A program made the position numbers and the translations under genes. Source: Ancylobacter tetraedralis (GTDB lineage: Bacteria; Pseudomonadota; Alphaproteobacteria; Rhizobiales; Xanthobacteraceae). Taken from it: 64,000 nt of DNA. The stretch lies in assembly GCF_014195655.1 (NCBI RefSeq), contig NZ_JACICD010000004.1, forward strand, positions 186,001 through 250,000, given 5' to 3'. Below, one piece after another: positions 9,462 to 17,802 of the stretch (its first letter is position 1; the number at the start of each line of letters is the position of its first letter). The notes under the pieces were generated by a model, which did not search any database, was not told where the DNA came from, and saw nothing but the letters and a program-made list of their open reading frames with translations.

Positions 9462-10377
9462 GGGCGGTGCTGAGCACGCGCACCGTACGCGTCTCGACCG
9501 CCGTGTCGCCGCTGCCGAAGCCGCGCGCCTCCAGCGTGCAGCGCCAGGGAAAGCGCGCATCCTCCACCCGCTCGATCCGGTAGAGATGATAGCCGCCCGG
9601 CCAGTGGCGATCTTCCGGCCCGGCGGCGAAGGAGGGCGCCTCCACCACCGGGATCAGCCCGCCATTCGGGCCCGGCAGCATCTCCACCATCTGCACATGA
9701 TCATGACCGCAGATGACGAGTTCGGCCCCGTGCCGGGCGAGCAGGTCGCGCACCGCCTCGGCGTCGATCAGCCGCTTGTGGCCGGCGCGCTGGCCGCAGG
9801 GCGGGTGATGGATCAGCACCACGCGAAACAGCCCTTCCGCCGCCAGCCCGTCCAGCACATGGCCGAGCCGCTCGCGCTGGGCTTCCCCCACACGGCCGGT
9901 GGCCATGAAGGGATGGGTCGGCACCGCGGTCGACACGCCGACCAGCGCCACGCCGTTGCGCCGGCGGACGAAGGGAAAGGCGCTCTCCGCCGTGACGTCG
10001 GCATTCGCCCCGTCGCCGCGCATGTAGTCGCCCCAGTTCAGCAGCGCGTGGTGGGCGGTGGAGCGGATATAGGCGTCGTGATTGCCCGGCACCACGGTCA
10101 CGTCGCGACCCTCGCCCAGCGTGCGCAGGAAGTTGAGCGCGGTGACATATTCGGCGGCGAGGCCGACATTGACGAGATCGCCGGTAACCGCGATGTGGTC
10201 GGGCGCCATCGCCTTGATGTCGGCCACCAGCAGGTCGATGGTGGCGATGTTGAAACGGCGCTGCCGGCCGCGTCGCCAGTTCAGCACGCCCAGCGCCCGC
10301 TTGCCGGCGAGCTCGGCGAAGCGCGCGCGCGGCAGCGGTCCCAGATGGGCGTCGGTGAGATGGGCGAGGACAAACAC
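9448..10377 (-). CDS. Calcineurin-like metallophosphoesterase
   Basis: A 309-aa dinuclear-metal phosphoesterase. All family blocks are present: DAH near the N-terminus (HLTDAHLG), TGDLVN, VPGNHDAY, IHHPP and GHDHVQ. The layout is like that of cyclic-nucleotide phosphodiesterase (CpdA-type) enzymes, though substrates in this family vary. I place the start at the GTG at 10377 (VFVLAHLTD), six bases after GGGAG, because the first metal motif must lie near the N-terminus and no ATG fits. It is divergent from the NUDIX gene with only 30 bases between starts. Confidence 0.85.
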   Translation of the reverse strand: MFVLAHLTDAHLGPLPRARFAELAGKRALGVLNWRRGRQRRFNIATIDLLVADIKAMAPDHIAVTGDLVNVGLAAEYVTALNFLRTLGEGRDVTVVPGNHDAYIRSTAHHALLNWGDYMRGDGANADVTAESAFPFVRRRNGVALVGVSTAVPTHPFMATGRVGEAQRERLGHVLDGLAAEGLFRVVLIHHPPCGQRAGHKRLIDAEAVRDLLARHGAELVICGHDHVQMVEMLPGPNGGLIPVVEAPSFAAGPEDRHWPGGYHLYRIERVEDARFPWRCTLEARGFGSGDTAVETRTVRVLSTALSGG

Positions 10378-10407
10378 GGACAACTCCCTACCAGCCACGC
10401 CGCATCG

Positions 10408-10905
10408 ATGGAATCGGCGTCGGCGCACGTGGCCGTACAAAAGCACATCGGCACGCGCCTCATCACCCGCCTCATGCACGGGTGGAGCCGGCTCTCCCGC
10501 GGGATGACGCTGGGAGTGAAGGGCGTGGTGATCCATCCGGCCGGCGAGATTCTGCTGGTTCGCCACACCTATGTGCCCGGCTGGCACCTGCCGGGCGGCG
10601 GTGTCGAGGTGGGCGAGACCGCCGAGCACGCCCTCGTCCGCGAACTCTCCGAGGAGGTGGCGGTGACGCTGATCGGGCCGCCGCGCCTGCACGGCCTGCT
10701 GCTCAACCTCAACCTCGCCCGCCGCGACCATGTGGCGGTCTTCGTGGTCGAGCATTTCGCGCAAGGGCGCCCCGACGTGCCGAATCGCGAGATCCGCGAG
10801 ATCGGCTTCTTCGCCCCGCACGCCCTGCCCGAAGACACCACCGGCCCGACGCGCCGGCGCATCGCGGAAGTGCTCGGCGGCACGCCGCCGTCGCCGCATT
10901 GGTGA
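10408..10905 (+). CDS. NUDIX hydrolase
   Basis: A 165-aa NUDIX protein that should cleave a nucleoside diphosphate linked to another moiety. The NUDIX box is GGGVEVGETAEHALVRELSE followed by EVAV, with the usual REUxEExGU pattern except Ala for the second conserved Gly. A start at 10408 (MESASAHVAV) or at 10474 (MHGWSRLSRGM) is possible; neither has a good ribosome site. The gene is divergent from the phosphoesterase and has no partner that would name its substrate. Confidence 0.82.
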   Translation: MESASAHVAVQKHIGTRLITRLMHGWSRLSRGMTLGVKGVVIHPAGEILLVRHTYVPGWHLPGGGVEVGETAEHALVRELSEEVAVTLIGPPRLHGLLLNLNLARRDHVAVFVVEHFAQGRPDVPNREIREIGFFAPHALPEDTTGPTRRRIAEVLGGTPPSPHW

Positions 10906-10990
10906 GGGCGACAGTGCGCCGGCACACCGCGAGGAAGGCCCCGCCGGCAAGGTCGCCAGGGGAAAGCGCGACGGATCGGCATCTGGCGCC

Positions 10991-11019
10991 TTGACACCGT
11001 CCGGCCCGGTTCCTTATAT
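10991..11019 (+). promoter_or_regulatory. Sigma-70-type promoter of the tRNA gene
   Basis: TTGACA (10991-10996), 17 bases, TTATAT (11014-11019). The start of transcription would lie near 11026, about 34 bases before the mature tRNA 5' end. Confidence 0.7.
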
Positions 11020-11059
11020 CGCGCCACTCTGCGAACCGGCCGCCGCGCCGGCTTGCCGT

Positions 11060-11136
11060 GGCGGGGTAGCTCAGCTGGTTAGAGCACGGGAATCATAATC
11101 CTGGGGTCGGGGGTTCAAGTCCCTCTCCCGCTACCA
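11060..11136 (+). tRNA. tRNA-Met (CAT anticodon)
   Basis: A 77-nt cloverleaf. The acceptor GGCGGGG pairs with TCCCGCT (two G-T pairs), U8-A9 are present, the D arm is GCTC...GAGC, the anticodon arm CGGGA-ATCATAA-TCCTG has anticodon CAT, and the T arm GGGGG-TTCAAGT-CCCTC follows. The CCA end is encoded (11134-11136). The anticodon alone cannot separate elongator tRNA-Met from the lysidine-modified tRNA-Ile2; the body looks like elongator Met. A 9-bp inverted repeat (11142-11150 with 11170-11178) follows and may terminate the transcript. Confidence 0.92.
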
Positions 11137-11304
11137 ACACCCTCTCTCGGTCGCCCCAAAGCGTCTCGGCCGAGAGAGAAAGTCGAATATAATCAAACTC
11201 AATCCTATTTTGTCGTCCTAAGAACGCTCCCCCCAGTCCCAGCCCCTTGCGGGCAACAAAGTGGGAAACGGTGGTTCGAGGCGTTTCCGACAGGATCGAC
11301 AAGC

Positions 11305-11970
11305 ATCCCCCTCACCGACATCGCATGCCGAAACGCGCAGCCCTTTGAGAAAGCTCGCAGGCTCTCGGATCGGATGGATCGCGCCTGACCGTCGAGCCAA
11401 ACGGATCAAAACTCTGGCACCTCGCCTGCCGATTCGACGGCAAAGAGAGGACGCTTTCATTCGGCGTCTATCCCGCAATCCGTCTGGCCACCGCGCGGGC
11501 GATGCGCGACAAGGCAAAACAGGTGCTTCGCGAGGGCTTCGACCCTGGCGCAAACAAGCACGCGGGCTCATTCGGCCACTCCTTTGAAACACCAGCCCGC
11601 GAGTGGTTTGAGGGACAGAAGGCGGCATGGGAGCCGGCGCATTTCGCCCGCGTAGCCTCGCGATTCGAGAATGACCGGTTCCCCGAGATTGGCTCGATGT
11701 ACATCGGACAGATCGAGGCCTCCGACTGGCGATGCTGAAGACGGTCGAGGCCCGTGACGCGCTCGACGTAACCAAGCGCATTCGGCAATCCGTCGGCGCC
11801 TTGTTCCGCTACGGCGTCGCGAATGGATGGTGCAAGCGCGACCCTGCCGCCGATGTCAGCGATGCGCTTGCTGCGCGGCCGAAGGAAGTGATCGGAGCCA
11901 GTTGGAGCGAGATACCCTGGCCCGCGCGGCCTGGCCGGCCGGTTCGGTCAGCGCGAGGGTGGTGGCAAGC
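11305..11970 (+). pseudogene. Decayed tyrosine integrase (P4/prophage type) next to the tRNA
   Basis: Pieces of a P4-type integrase lie in order in three frames. Frame one starts with ATC where ATG is expected and reads PLTDIACRNAQPFEKARRLSD, ending at TGA 11386. Frame two has EPNGSKLWHLACRFDGKERT, GVYPAIRLATARAMRDKAKQ and the core-binding-like AREWFEGQKAAWEPAHFARV, ending in WRC-stop near 11738. Frame three has LKTVEARDALDVTKRIRQSV and FRYGVANGWCKRDPAADVSD, then jumps to RPKEVIGASWSEI, a piece of the catalytic domain. The lost start, two frameshifts, an internal deletion and the missing catalytic end make it non-functional. It is a footprint of insertion at this tRNA. Confidence 0.85.
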
Positions 11971-12163
11971 CGGGAGCGAATCAAGGTGGTGAGAGCCTCG
12001 GTGGAGATGCCGAGATCCCGATCCAGCCGCTCGAGACGGCGATCGATATGACGGAGGCGCCGGGGACGAGCGGACTCCCGGCGCATCCGGCCCACAGCGG
12101 GGAGGGCGGCCGAGGTAACGCGTCCATGACCCCTTTGTGTCGGCCCAGCCGTTGCCGAACCGA

Positions 12164-12195
12164 TTGACGTCGATATGTCACGTGTAATATATAAC
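12164..12195 (+). promoter_or_regulatory. Promoter of the enolase/epimerase/DHDPS operon with GntR-type site A
   Basis: TTGACG at 12164 is followed by an AT-rich -10 region (TAATATATAAC, 12185-12195) at 15-17 base spacing. The -10 coincides with a near-palindrome, TGTAATATATAACA (12183-12196). The same core appears at 22226-22239 and 24955-24968, and in looser form at 21082-21095. I propose it is the operator of the GntR regulator encoded at 24996. The first ATG is at 12244. Confidence 0.55.
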
Positions 12196-12243
12196 AGGTA
12201 ATCCTGAACTATCCGTTTCTGGCTGCCTGTCGGGGAAAACACG

Positions 12244-13353
12244 ATGAAAATCAGCGCAATCGATGCGTTCGGCTATGCGCTCACTTACGCTCACGGTGAG
12301 TACGTCATGTCGAAAGGCCGCGCGGCCCAGAGCCAGGCATCGACGCTGGTCCGCATCCACACCGATAGCGGCCTCGAAGGCTGGGGTGAGAGCAGCACGC
12401 TCGGCGGCACCTATCTTCCCGCCTTCGCCGAGGGCACCCAAGCCGCGGTGCGGGTTCTCGCCCCTCATCTCATCGGGCTCGATCCGACCAACCTCTCGCA
12501 GCTTCACGCGGTGATGGACGCGGTGCTCCTCGGCCAGAACAGCGCGAAGAGCGCCCTCGACATCGCCTGCTGGGACATTCTGGGCAAAGTCGCCGGCCTG
12601 CCCATCGCCACCCTGCTCGGCGGCGTCACGCAGGACAGTTTTCCGCTCTATGAGGCGGTGCCGCTGGCATCTCCGGAGCAGATGGCCGATTTCGTCCGTA
12701 TGCGGGGTGCGGCGGGCATCAGCCGCTTTCAGGTGAAGGTCGGAAACGATCCCTATGACGATGCCCGGCGCACCCGAGCGGTCGTCGCGGCCTGCCCCGA
12801 GGATGCCGTCATCATCGCCGACTCCAACGGAGGCTGGAACCCGCAGGCGGGTATCATCGCTGTGCGCGAACTTGCCGGCCTCAACATCTATGTCGAGCAG
12901 CCCTGCCGCGACACCGCCGATTGCGCCATCGTGCAGCGGATGAGCACCCTGCCGCTGGTGATGGACGAATCCGTCACCAACAGCGCGGAACTCTTTCGCG
13001 CCAAATACGAGGCCGGCGCGGGCTCGGTGAACATCAAGCTCGCGCGGCTCGGCGGAATCACTGGCGCGGCGCGCATGCGAGCACAGGCGCAGGATCTCGG
13101 CATGACGATGTGCATCGAGGATGTGTGGGGTGGCGACGTCACCACCGCCGCCGTCGCCCATGTCGCCGCCAGTACCCAGCCGGAAGCGCTGCTGCACGCC
13201 TCGTTCTTCAATGACTGGACGAAAGAACACATAGCTGGCTATGCGCCGCGTTCGGAGCGAGGGCGCGGCCGCGCGCCGACTGGCCCGGGCCTCGGCATCC
13301 ACGTCGACACCGGCGCGCTGGGGCCGGCGCTGTTCGAGGTGACGCGTCCATGA
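12244..13353 (+). CDS. Enolase-superfamily enzyme, probably hydroxyproline dehydratase or epimerase
   Basis: A 369-aa mandelate racemase/muconate lactonizing enzyme relative. It has a capping domain (1 to about 125) and a barrel with acid/base Lys165 (FQVKVG) and Lys265 (NIKLARLGG) on opposite faces. Metal ligands are Asp193 (ADSNGGW), Glu218 (VEQP) and Asp241/Glu242 (MDES). In the usual KxK motif the first Lys is Gln163. Two-lysine members of this subgroup include the cis-3-hydroxy-L-proline dehydratase known from Labrenzia and hydroxyproline-betaine epimerase. With an imino-acid reductase nearby and no demethylase, the dehydratase (giving pyrroline-2-carboxylate) fits better. Its stop overlaps the next start by 4 bp. 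Confidence 0.8.
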   Translation: MKISAIDAFGYALTYAHGEYVMSKGRAAQSQASTLVRIHTDSGLEGWGESSTLGGTYLPAFAEGTQAAVRVLAPHLIGLDPTNLSQLHAVMDAVLLGQNSAKSALDIACWDILGKVAGLPIATLLGGVTQDSFPLYEAVPLASPEQMADFVRMRGAAGISRFQVKVGNDPYDDARRTRAVVAACPEDAVIIADSNGGWNPQAGIIAVRELAGLNIYVEQPCRDTADCAIVQRMSTLPLVMDESVTNSAELFRAKYEAGAGSVNIKLARLGGITGAARMRAQAQDLGMTMCIEDVWGGDVTTAAVAHVAASTQPEALLHASFFNDWTKEHIAGYAPRSERGRGRAPTGPGLGIHVDTGALGPALFEVTRP

Positions 13354-14408
13354 GCTCCCCCTTCGACCTTCCCGCCAGCGCCCGCGCATGGCTCCAGCGT
13401 GCCGACCGGCAGGTGCTGGTGGCGGTGGATTCGCACACCGCCGGCAATCCGACCCGCATCGTGCTGTCCGGCATCGACCTGCCCGCGCCGATGGGCGTCG
13501 ACGCGGCGCGGACCTGGCTGCGCGAGCATGCGGACCACTGGCGCCGCCGGCTGGTGCACGAGCCGCGCGGGGGCGGGCTGACCTGCGCGGTTTTGCCGAT
13601 AGCGACACGCGAGGACGACTGCGACATCGGCGCGGTCATCCTGGAGCCGGGATCCTACCCGCCCATGTGCGGCCATTGCATGATCGGCTTCGCCTCGGTG
13701 ATCGTCGAACTCGGCCTGCTGCCGGACCTGCGGCCGCCGGAAGCGGGCGATGTGAGCTTTCTCATCCGCACCCCGGCCGGACCGGTGGGCGCGACGGCGC
13801 GTATGGAGGCCGGGCGCCTGTCCGCCATCACGCTGACCAATGTGGAATCCTTCGTCGTATCGGCGGGCCCGTGCCATGTCGAAGGCAGGACGGTGCCGGT
13901 CGAACTGCTCTATGGCGGCGATTACTATATCAGCGTCGATGCCGACCGCATCGGCTTCTCGCTGGAGCGCGACAACGCGACGGAAATCGTGCGTTTCGCG
14001 CGCCAGCTCAAGGCCGCCTACACACGCGAAGTGGTGCTCGACCCGCTGACCGACGCGATCCTCGACGTCTATCAGGTGCTTTTCTATCGCCGCGATCCGC
14101 ACGCCGCACGGCAGGCTCAGATCGTGGTGGTCGCCCCGCCCGGCGTCATCGATCGGTCCCCCTGCGGCACCGGGTCGAGCGCGCTGTTCGCCAAATTCGT
14201 CACGGACGGGCTCATCGGGGCCGATGAGGTGCTCACCACGCAGAGCATCATCGGCTCGACCTTCACGGTCGCGGCCGCCACGGTGCGCCGCGAGGAGGGG
14301 CGCCTCTACGTCACGCCGCTGCTTACCGGCAGCGCCCATATCAATGGTTTTCTGACCATCGCCGCCGACAGTGCGGACGACCTCGCCGATGGTTTTGCCC
14401 CGCTTTGA
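13350..14408 (+). CDS. Proline racemase family, likely 4-hydroxyproline 2-epimerase
   Basis: A 352-aa cofactor-independent epimerase. The signature DSHTAGNPTR (27-36) is followed by the two catalytic motifs: Cys107 in MCGH and Cys272 in DRSPCGTGSSA. Cys at the second site marks the epimerase/racemase type; trans-3-hydroxyproline dehydratases have Thr there. Given the pathway around it, conversion of trans-4-hydroxy-L-proline to cis-4-hydroxy-D-proline is the best guess, with proline racemase as the alternative. Cys110 directly after MCGH is unusual (commonly Gly or Asn). It is translationally coupled to the enolase-type gene by an ATGA overlap. Confidence 0.85.
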   Translation: MSSPFDLPASARAWLQRADRQVLVAVDSHTAGNPTRIVLSGIDLPAPMGVDAARTWLREHADHWRRRLVHEPRGGGLTCAVLPIATREDDCDIGAVILEPGSYPPMCGHCMIGFASVIVELGLLPDLRPPEAGDVSFLIRTPAGPVGATARMEAGRLSAITLTNVESFVVSAGPCHVEGRTVPVELLYGGDYYISVDADRIGFSLERDNATEIVRFARQLKAAYTREVVLDPLTDAILDVYQVLFYRRDPHAARQAQIVVVAPPGVIDRSPCGTGSSALFAKFVTDGLIGADEVLTTQSIIGSTFTVAAATVRREEGRLYVTPLLTGSAHINGFLTIAADSADDLADGFAPL

Positions 14409-14430
14409 ATCGATATCACAGGAGAAGAGA

Positions 14431-15336
14431 ATGGCCCTGAAGGGTGTACTTTCGGCAATCGTCACTCCGTTCACGCCCGATGGCGAGCAGATCGACGAGG
14501 CGGCGCTGCGCAATCTCATCGACTGGAACATCGCCGACGGCATTGACGGCTTCGTTCCGGCGGGCGGCACGGGCGAGTTTTCCGTGCTGTCGCACCAGGA
14601 ACGGTTGCGGCTGGTGGAGATCGTGGTCGAGCAGACCGCCGGGCGCGCCACGGTGCTCGCCCATACCGGCGCGACCTCCTCGCGCGAGGCGATCGCCTTT
14701 TCTCGCCATGCCGAGAAAGTCGGTGCCACCGCGATCATGCTGGCGACGCCCTATTACGAGCCGATCGGCTATCGGGAGGCCTTCGCCTATTACGCCGCCG
14801 TCGCCGACGCGACCAGCCTGCCGATCTGCGCCTATAATTTCCCGCCGGCGACCGGTCTTCACCTCGATGTCGATTTCCTCGTCAAGCTGGCGACGGAAAT
14901 CCCGCAGGTGACGTTCGTGAAGGATTCGTCCGCGAATATCGCGCAGATGAACACGCTGCTCTCCGACTACAGCGACCGGATCGGCTTCCTCAACGGCGAG
15001 GATGTCCTCATGCTGCCGGCCTTGATGATGAAGGCGCCGGGCATGGTGATGGGCGTGGCCAACTTCATGGCGCCGGCCCTCATCAAGGCGCAGACCGCGA
15101 TGGAAGCCGGCGACGACGCGACAGCCGTGGCGATCTGGCGCCAGATCAACCCGGTCGTGCGCATCCTCGGCAACGCATCCTACAACAGCGGCATCAAGGC
15201 GGCCTGCGAACTGCTCGGGCTGCCGGTGGGCCAGGTTCGCGCGCCCATCCAGCCCTATAGCGAGGACCAGACCGCCGCGCTCAAGGCCGCGCTGCAGTTG
15301 CTGGATCCCTCCTTCCTGACGGCCGCGTCCCGCTGA
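14431..15336 (+). CDS. DHDPS-family Schiff-base aldolase/deaminase
   Basis: A 301-aa (beta/alpha)8 enzyme of the dihydrodipicolinate synthase/N-acetylneuraminate lyase family, third gene of the operon and 22 bases behind the epimerase. The family sites are present: GGTGEF (45-50), the tyrosine in AYNFPP (Tyr135) and Schiff-base Lys164 in VKDSS. GGAGAAGAG precedes the ATG. A carboxylated imine or 2-keto-3-deoxy acid is a plausible substrate. It could duplicate the pyrroline-hydroxycarboxylate deaminase step, since a closer match to that enzyme lies on the opposite strand at 15556, or handle another substrate. The function is not fixed by sequence. Confidence 0.8.
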   Translation: MALKGVLSAIVTPFTPDGEQIDEAALRNLIDWNIADGIDGFVPAGGTGEFSVLSHQERLRLVEIVVEQTAGRATVLAHTGATSSREAIAFSRHAEKVGATAIMLATPYYEPIGYREAFAYYAAVADATSLPICAYNFPPATGLHLDVDFLVKLATEIPQVTFVKDSSANIAQMNTLLSDYSDRIGFLNGEDVLMLPALMMKAPGMVMGVANFMAPALIKAQTAMEAGDDATAVAIWRQINPVVRILGNASYNSGIKAACELLGLPVGQVRAPIQPYSEDQTAALKAALQLLDPSFLTAASR

Positions 15337-15389
15337 CCGGTTCCGGGCCGGCTGACAGGCCCGGCCCCTTCTCGCCACGCCGAACACCC

Positions 15390-15427
15390 ACCCGCGGGCG
15401 CCGCACGCCGAGCCCGCGGGTTTTTTT
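15390..15427 (+). terminator. Rho-independent terminator of the plus-strand operon
   Basis: ACCCGCGGGC and GCCCGCGGGT (10 bp) enclose a 12-base loop and run into seven Ts (15421-15427). It lies 53 bases after the stop of the DHDPS-family gene. Confidence 0.9.
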
Positions 15428-15482
15428 GTCAGCGCGCATCCCGGAAAGCCGGTCGCCGTTGGTGTGCGGAAAGCGCGCACCC

Positions 15483-15527
15483 AAAAAAACACGCCTGTCC
15501 GGTAAACGGGCGTTACCGGACAGGCGT
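15483..15527 (-). terminator. Rho-independent terminator of the minus-strand operon
   Basis: A perfect 15-bp stem (ACGCCTGTCCGGTAA at 15491-15505 with its complement at 15513-15527) has a 7-base loop. Read on the minus strand it is followed by seven Ts (A-run at 15483-15489). It stands 28 bases after the stop at 15556 and faces the plus-strand terminator, so the two operons are insulated from each other. Confidence 0.92.
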
Positions 15528-15555
15528 GGGGGCTCTTGCGACAGGCCGTCGCGTC

Positions 15556-16518
15556 TCAGGCGGCGCGATATTCCTGAATCCCGCCCTGCTGGCTCCACTC
15601 GGCGTACCAGGCGTCGAACAGCTTCAGCTGGCTCTCGGCAAAGCCGCGCTGGCTGGGCGAGAGCGCGTCGGTCGCGTTGAAGTGGAGGGCGTATTCGGCC
15701 TTGCCCTTCAGCGTCATCAGATACTTGAAATAGAGCACGAGGTCGGGACCCTCGTCGAAGGTGGAGAGGACGGCCAGCGCCTGCTCAAGCTCCCGCGCCC
15801 GCAGGCGGGCCTGCGCGTCGCCTTTCGCCGCGGCATGCGCCAGGGCGCACAGGTGCAGCACCTCGCGCGGCAGCACGTTGCCGATGCCGGTGATGGCTCC
15901 GGTGGCGCCGCAATTGACGATGCCGTGCACCACGGCCGTATCGACGCCTACCATCAGCGCGACATCGTCATCCTGGCTGGTGATGAATTCGGCGGCATAG
16001 CTCAGCGAATCGACGCCGCCGAATTCCTTGAAGCCGACGAGGTTGGCGTGCTCCGCGCGCAGGGCGAAGAACAGCTCGGCCCGCGTCTGGAAGCCATAAT
16101 ACGGGCTGTTGTAGATGACGGCGGGAATAGCGGGCGCGGCGTCGAGAATGGCCTTGAAGTGGTTGCGCTGGGCCAGCGGCGACGAGCCGCGCGACAGCAC
16201 GCGCGGAATCACCATCAATCCCTGCGCGCCCACACGCTGCGCATGCGCGGCGAGCGCCACGGCTGAGGCGGTATTGATGGCGCCTGTCCCGACCACGACG
16301 GGGATCCCGGCCTGCACCAGCCGCTCCACGCCTTCCATGCGCTGCCCGTCGGTGAGCAGCGGCCAGTCGCCCATGGACCCGCAATAGATCACCGCGGACA
16401 TGCCGTGCGCGATCATGTCCTGCCCCTGGCGGACGAGGGCATCGAAATCAGGAAGCCGATCGCCCGTGCACGGGGTCATCAGCGCCGGCATGCAGCCGGA
16501 AAAAACGTTGGCCGTCAT
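15556..16518 (-). CDS. Probable pyrroline-4-hydroxy-2-carboxylate deaminase (DHDPS family)
   Basis: A 320-aa DHDPS-family protein. Its sequence (VIYCGSMGDWPLLTDGQR, GTGAIN, GLMVIPRVLSRGSSP, AVIYNSPYYGF, LVGFKEFGG with the Schiff-base Lys, MVGVDTAVVHG, TGAITGIGN) closely follows what I recall of the rhizobial hydroxyproline-pathway deaminase. That enzyme turns delta1-pyrroline-4-hydroxy-2-carboxylate into 2-oxoglutarate semialdehyde and ammonia. It is the last gene of the long minus-strand group SBP, permease, ATPase, ALDH, reductase, deaminase. Of the two DHDPS relatives here, this is the one I would assign to the hydroxyproline route. Confidence 0.85.
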   Translation of the reverse strand: MTANVFSGCMPALMTPCTGDRLPDFDALVRQGQDMIAHGMSAVIYCGSMGDWPLLTDGQRMEGVERLVQAGIPVVVGTGAINTASAVALAAHAQRVGAQGLMVIPRVLSRGSSPLAQRNHFKAILDAAPAIPAVIYNSPYYGFQTRAELFFALRAEHANLVGFKEFGGVDSLSYAAEFITSQDDDVALMVGVDTAVVHGIVNCGATGAITGIGNVLPREVLHLCALAHAAAKGDAQARLRARELEQALAVLSTFDEGPDLVLYFKYLMTLKGKAEYALHFNATDALSPSQRGFAESQLKLFDAWYAEWSQQGGIQEYRAA

Positions 16519-16687
16519 AGTAAACTCTCCCTTAGTGGCGGCACTCGGTCGTCATCGTAGCCAAGATCGGCCGCCATCCGTCGATAGGACCCAGCATCGG
16601 ACGCTGCCGAATGGTTGGCTTCCCTTCACGGGCGACGTCGATGAAGTCATGATCGCTCCCGCCCCGCGGACGAACGCAGATGCACGT

Positions 16688-17725
16688 TCAGACATTCTCG
16701 GCGACATCCGCCGCCGCTTCCAGCTTCATCAGCTCTTCATAGAGCGGAGGGGGTATTTTTATACCATTGTCGATGCTGCGCGATCGGGCATTGTAGCGTC
16801 GTTCGGAGGGCAGGCGCGCACCTTGCTCGGTGATGGCGTCGAACAGCCGTTCCGCGCGATCGAGGTTCTCGCCGAGCCGGTCGCCCAGAAAACGCGAGGG
16901 GTCGAGGATGACCAGCAATTCGCCATGGCAGGGCACGGTCTGGGTGCCCTCTGCGAAGGCGAGCGACTCCAGACTCAGCATGTCGCCGATGAGCGGACCG
17001 GCGAGCAGTTCCACCATGGCGGCCAGCGCCGAGCCCTTGTGGCCGCCGAATGTGAGCATCGCACCGCGCAGCGCTTCGGCCGGATCGGTCGTCGGGTTTC
17101 CCTGCGCATCGATCGCCACGCCCGGCGGCAGCGCCTGGCCGGCGCGCAGCATCAGTTCGATATCGCCGCGCGCCGTCGCGCTCGTCGCGAAATCGAAAAT
17201 GAAGGGCGGTTGCTGCCGCCGCGGCCAGGCGAAGGCGAAGGGGTTGGTGCCGAACACCGGCCGGCTGCCGCCCGCCGGGGCAACCCAGCTATGGCTGGGC
17301 GTCAAGGCGATGGCCGCGAAGCCATGTTCCGCCAACTCTTCCACTTCCGGCCACAGGGCCGAGAAATGGAAACACCGGTTGATGGCCAGCGCGGCGATGC
17401 CCAGTCGGCGGGCCGTCCGCATCGCCAGCGGCAGCCCGGTCTTCAGCGCAAAGGACGAGAAGCCGAAATCGGCATCCACCGTCACGATCGCCGGCGCGCT
17501 TTTCGTCACCGTCGGCCGGGCATCCAGGTTCACCTTGCCGCTACGTACGGTATGGACGCAGCCGAGCAGGCGATAGAGCCCGTGCGAGCGACATTCGTCG
17601 CGCTCGGCGGCCATGATCACCTCGGCCACCGCGTCAGCATGGGCGGCGCTCAGGCCGACGCCCGCCAGCACGCGCCGGCAGAGCGCGCCGGCGTCGTCGA
17701 GCGAGAGCGTGACGTCATTGCCCAT
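16688..17725 (-). CDS. LDH2/MDG2-family imino-acid reductase
   Basis: A 345-aa NAD(P)H-dependent oxidoreductase of the LDH2/malate dehydrogenase-2 fold, not the Rossmann fold. Landmarks are DECRSHGLYRL with the conserved Ser-His-Gly, INRCFHFSALWPEVE, FGTNPFAFAWP, FDFATSATARGDIEL and GGHKGSALAAMVELL. The HFSALWPEVE segment is typical of delta1-pyrroline-2-carboxylate/delta1-piperideine-2-carboxylate reductases, which make L-proline from the product of 3-hydroxyproline dehydration. I use the ATG at 17725; a GTG at 17734 is also possible. It sits between the ALDH and deaminase genes. Confidence 0.85.
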   Translation of the reverse strand: MGNDVTLSLDDAGALCRRVLAGVGLSAAHADAVAEVIMAAERDECRSHGLYRLLGCVHTVRSGKVNLDARPTVTKSAPAIVTVDADFGFSSFALKTGLPLAMRTARRLGIAALAINRCFHFSALWPEVEELAEHGFAAIALTPSHSWVAPAGGSRPVFGTNPFAFAWPRRQQPPFIFDFATSATARGDIELMLRAGQALPPGVAIDAQGNPTTDPAEALRGAMLTFGGHKGSALAAMVELLAGPLIGDMLSLESLAFAEGTQTVPCHGELLVILDPSRFLGDRLGENLDRAERLFDAITEQGARLPSERRYNARSRSIDNGIKIPPPLYEELMKLEAAADVAENV

Positions 17726-17802
17726 GACGATCACGCGCCGGGCCGGTCTGGCAGCCAGGCCGGCCCCGCCGCATGCGGTGCGACCACCGGGAAGTGCAGC
17801 GC

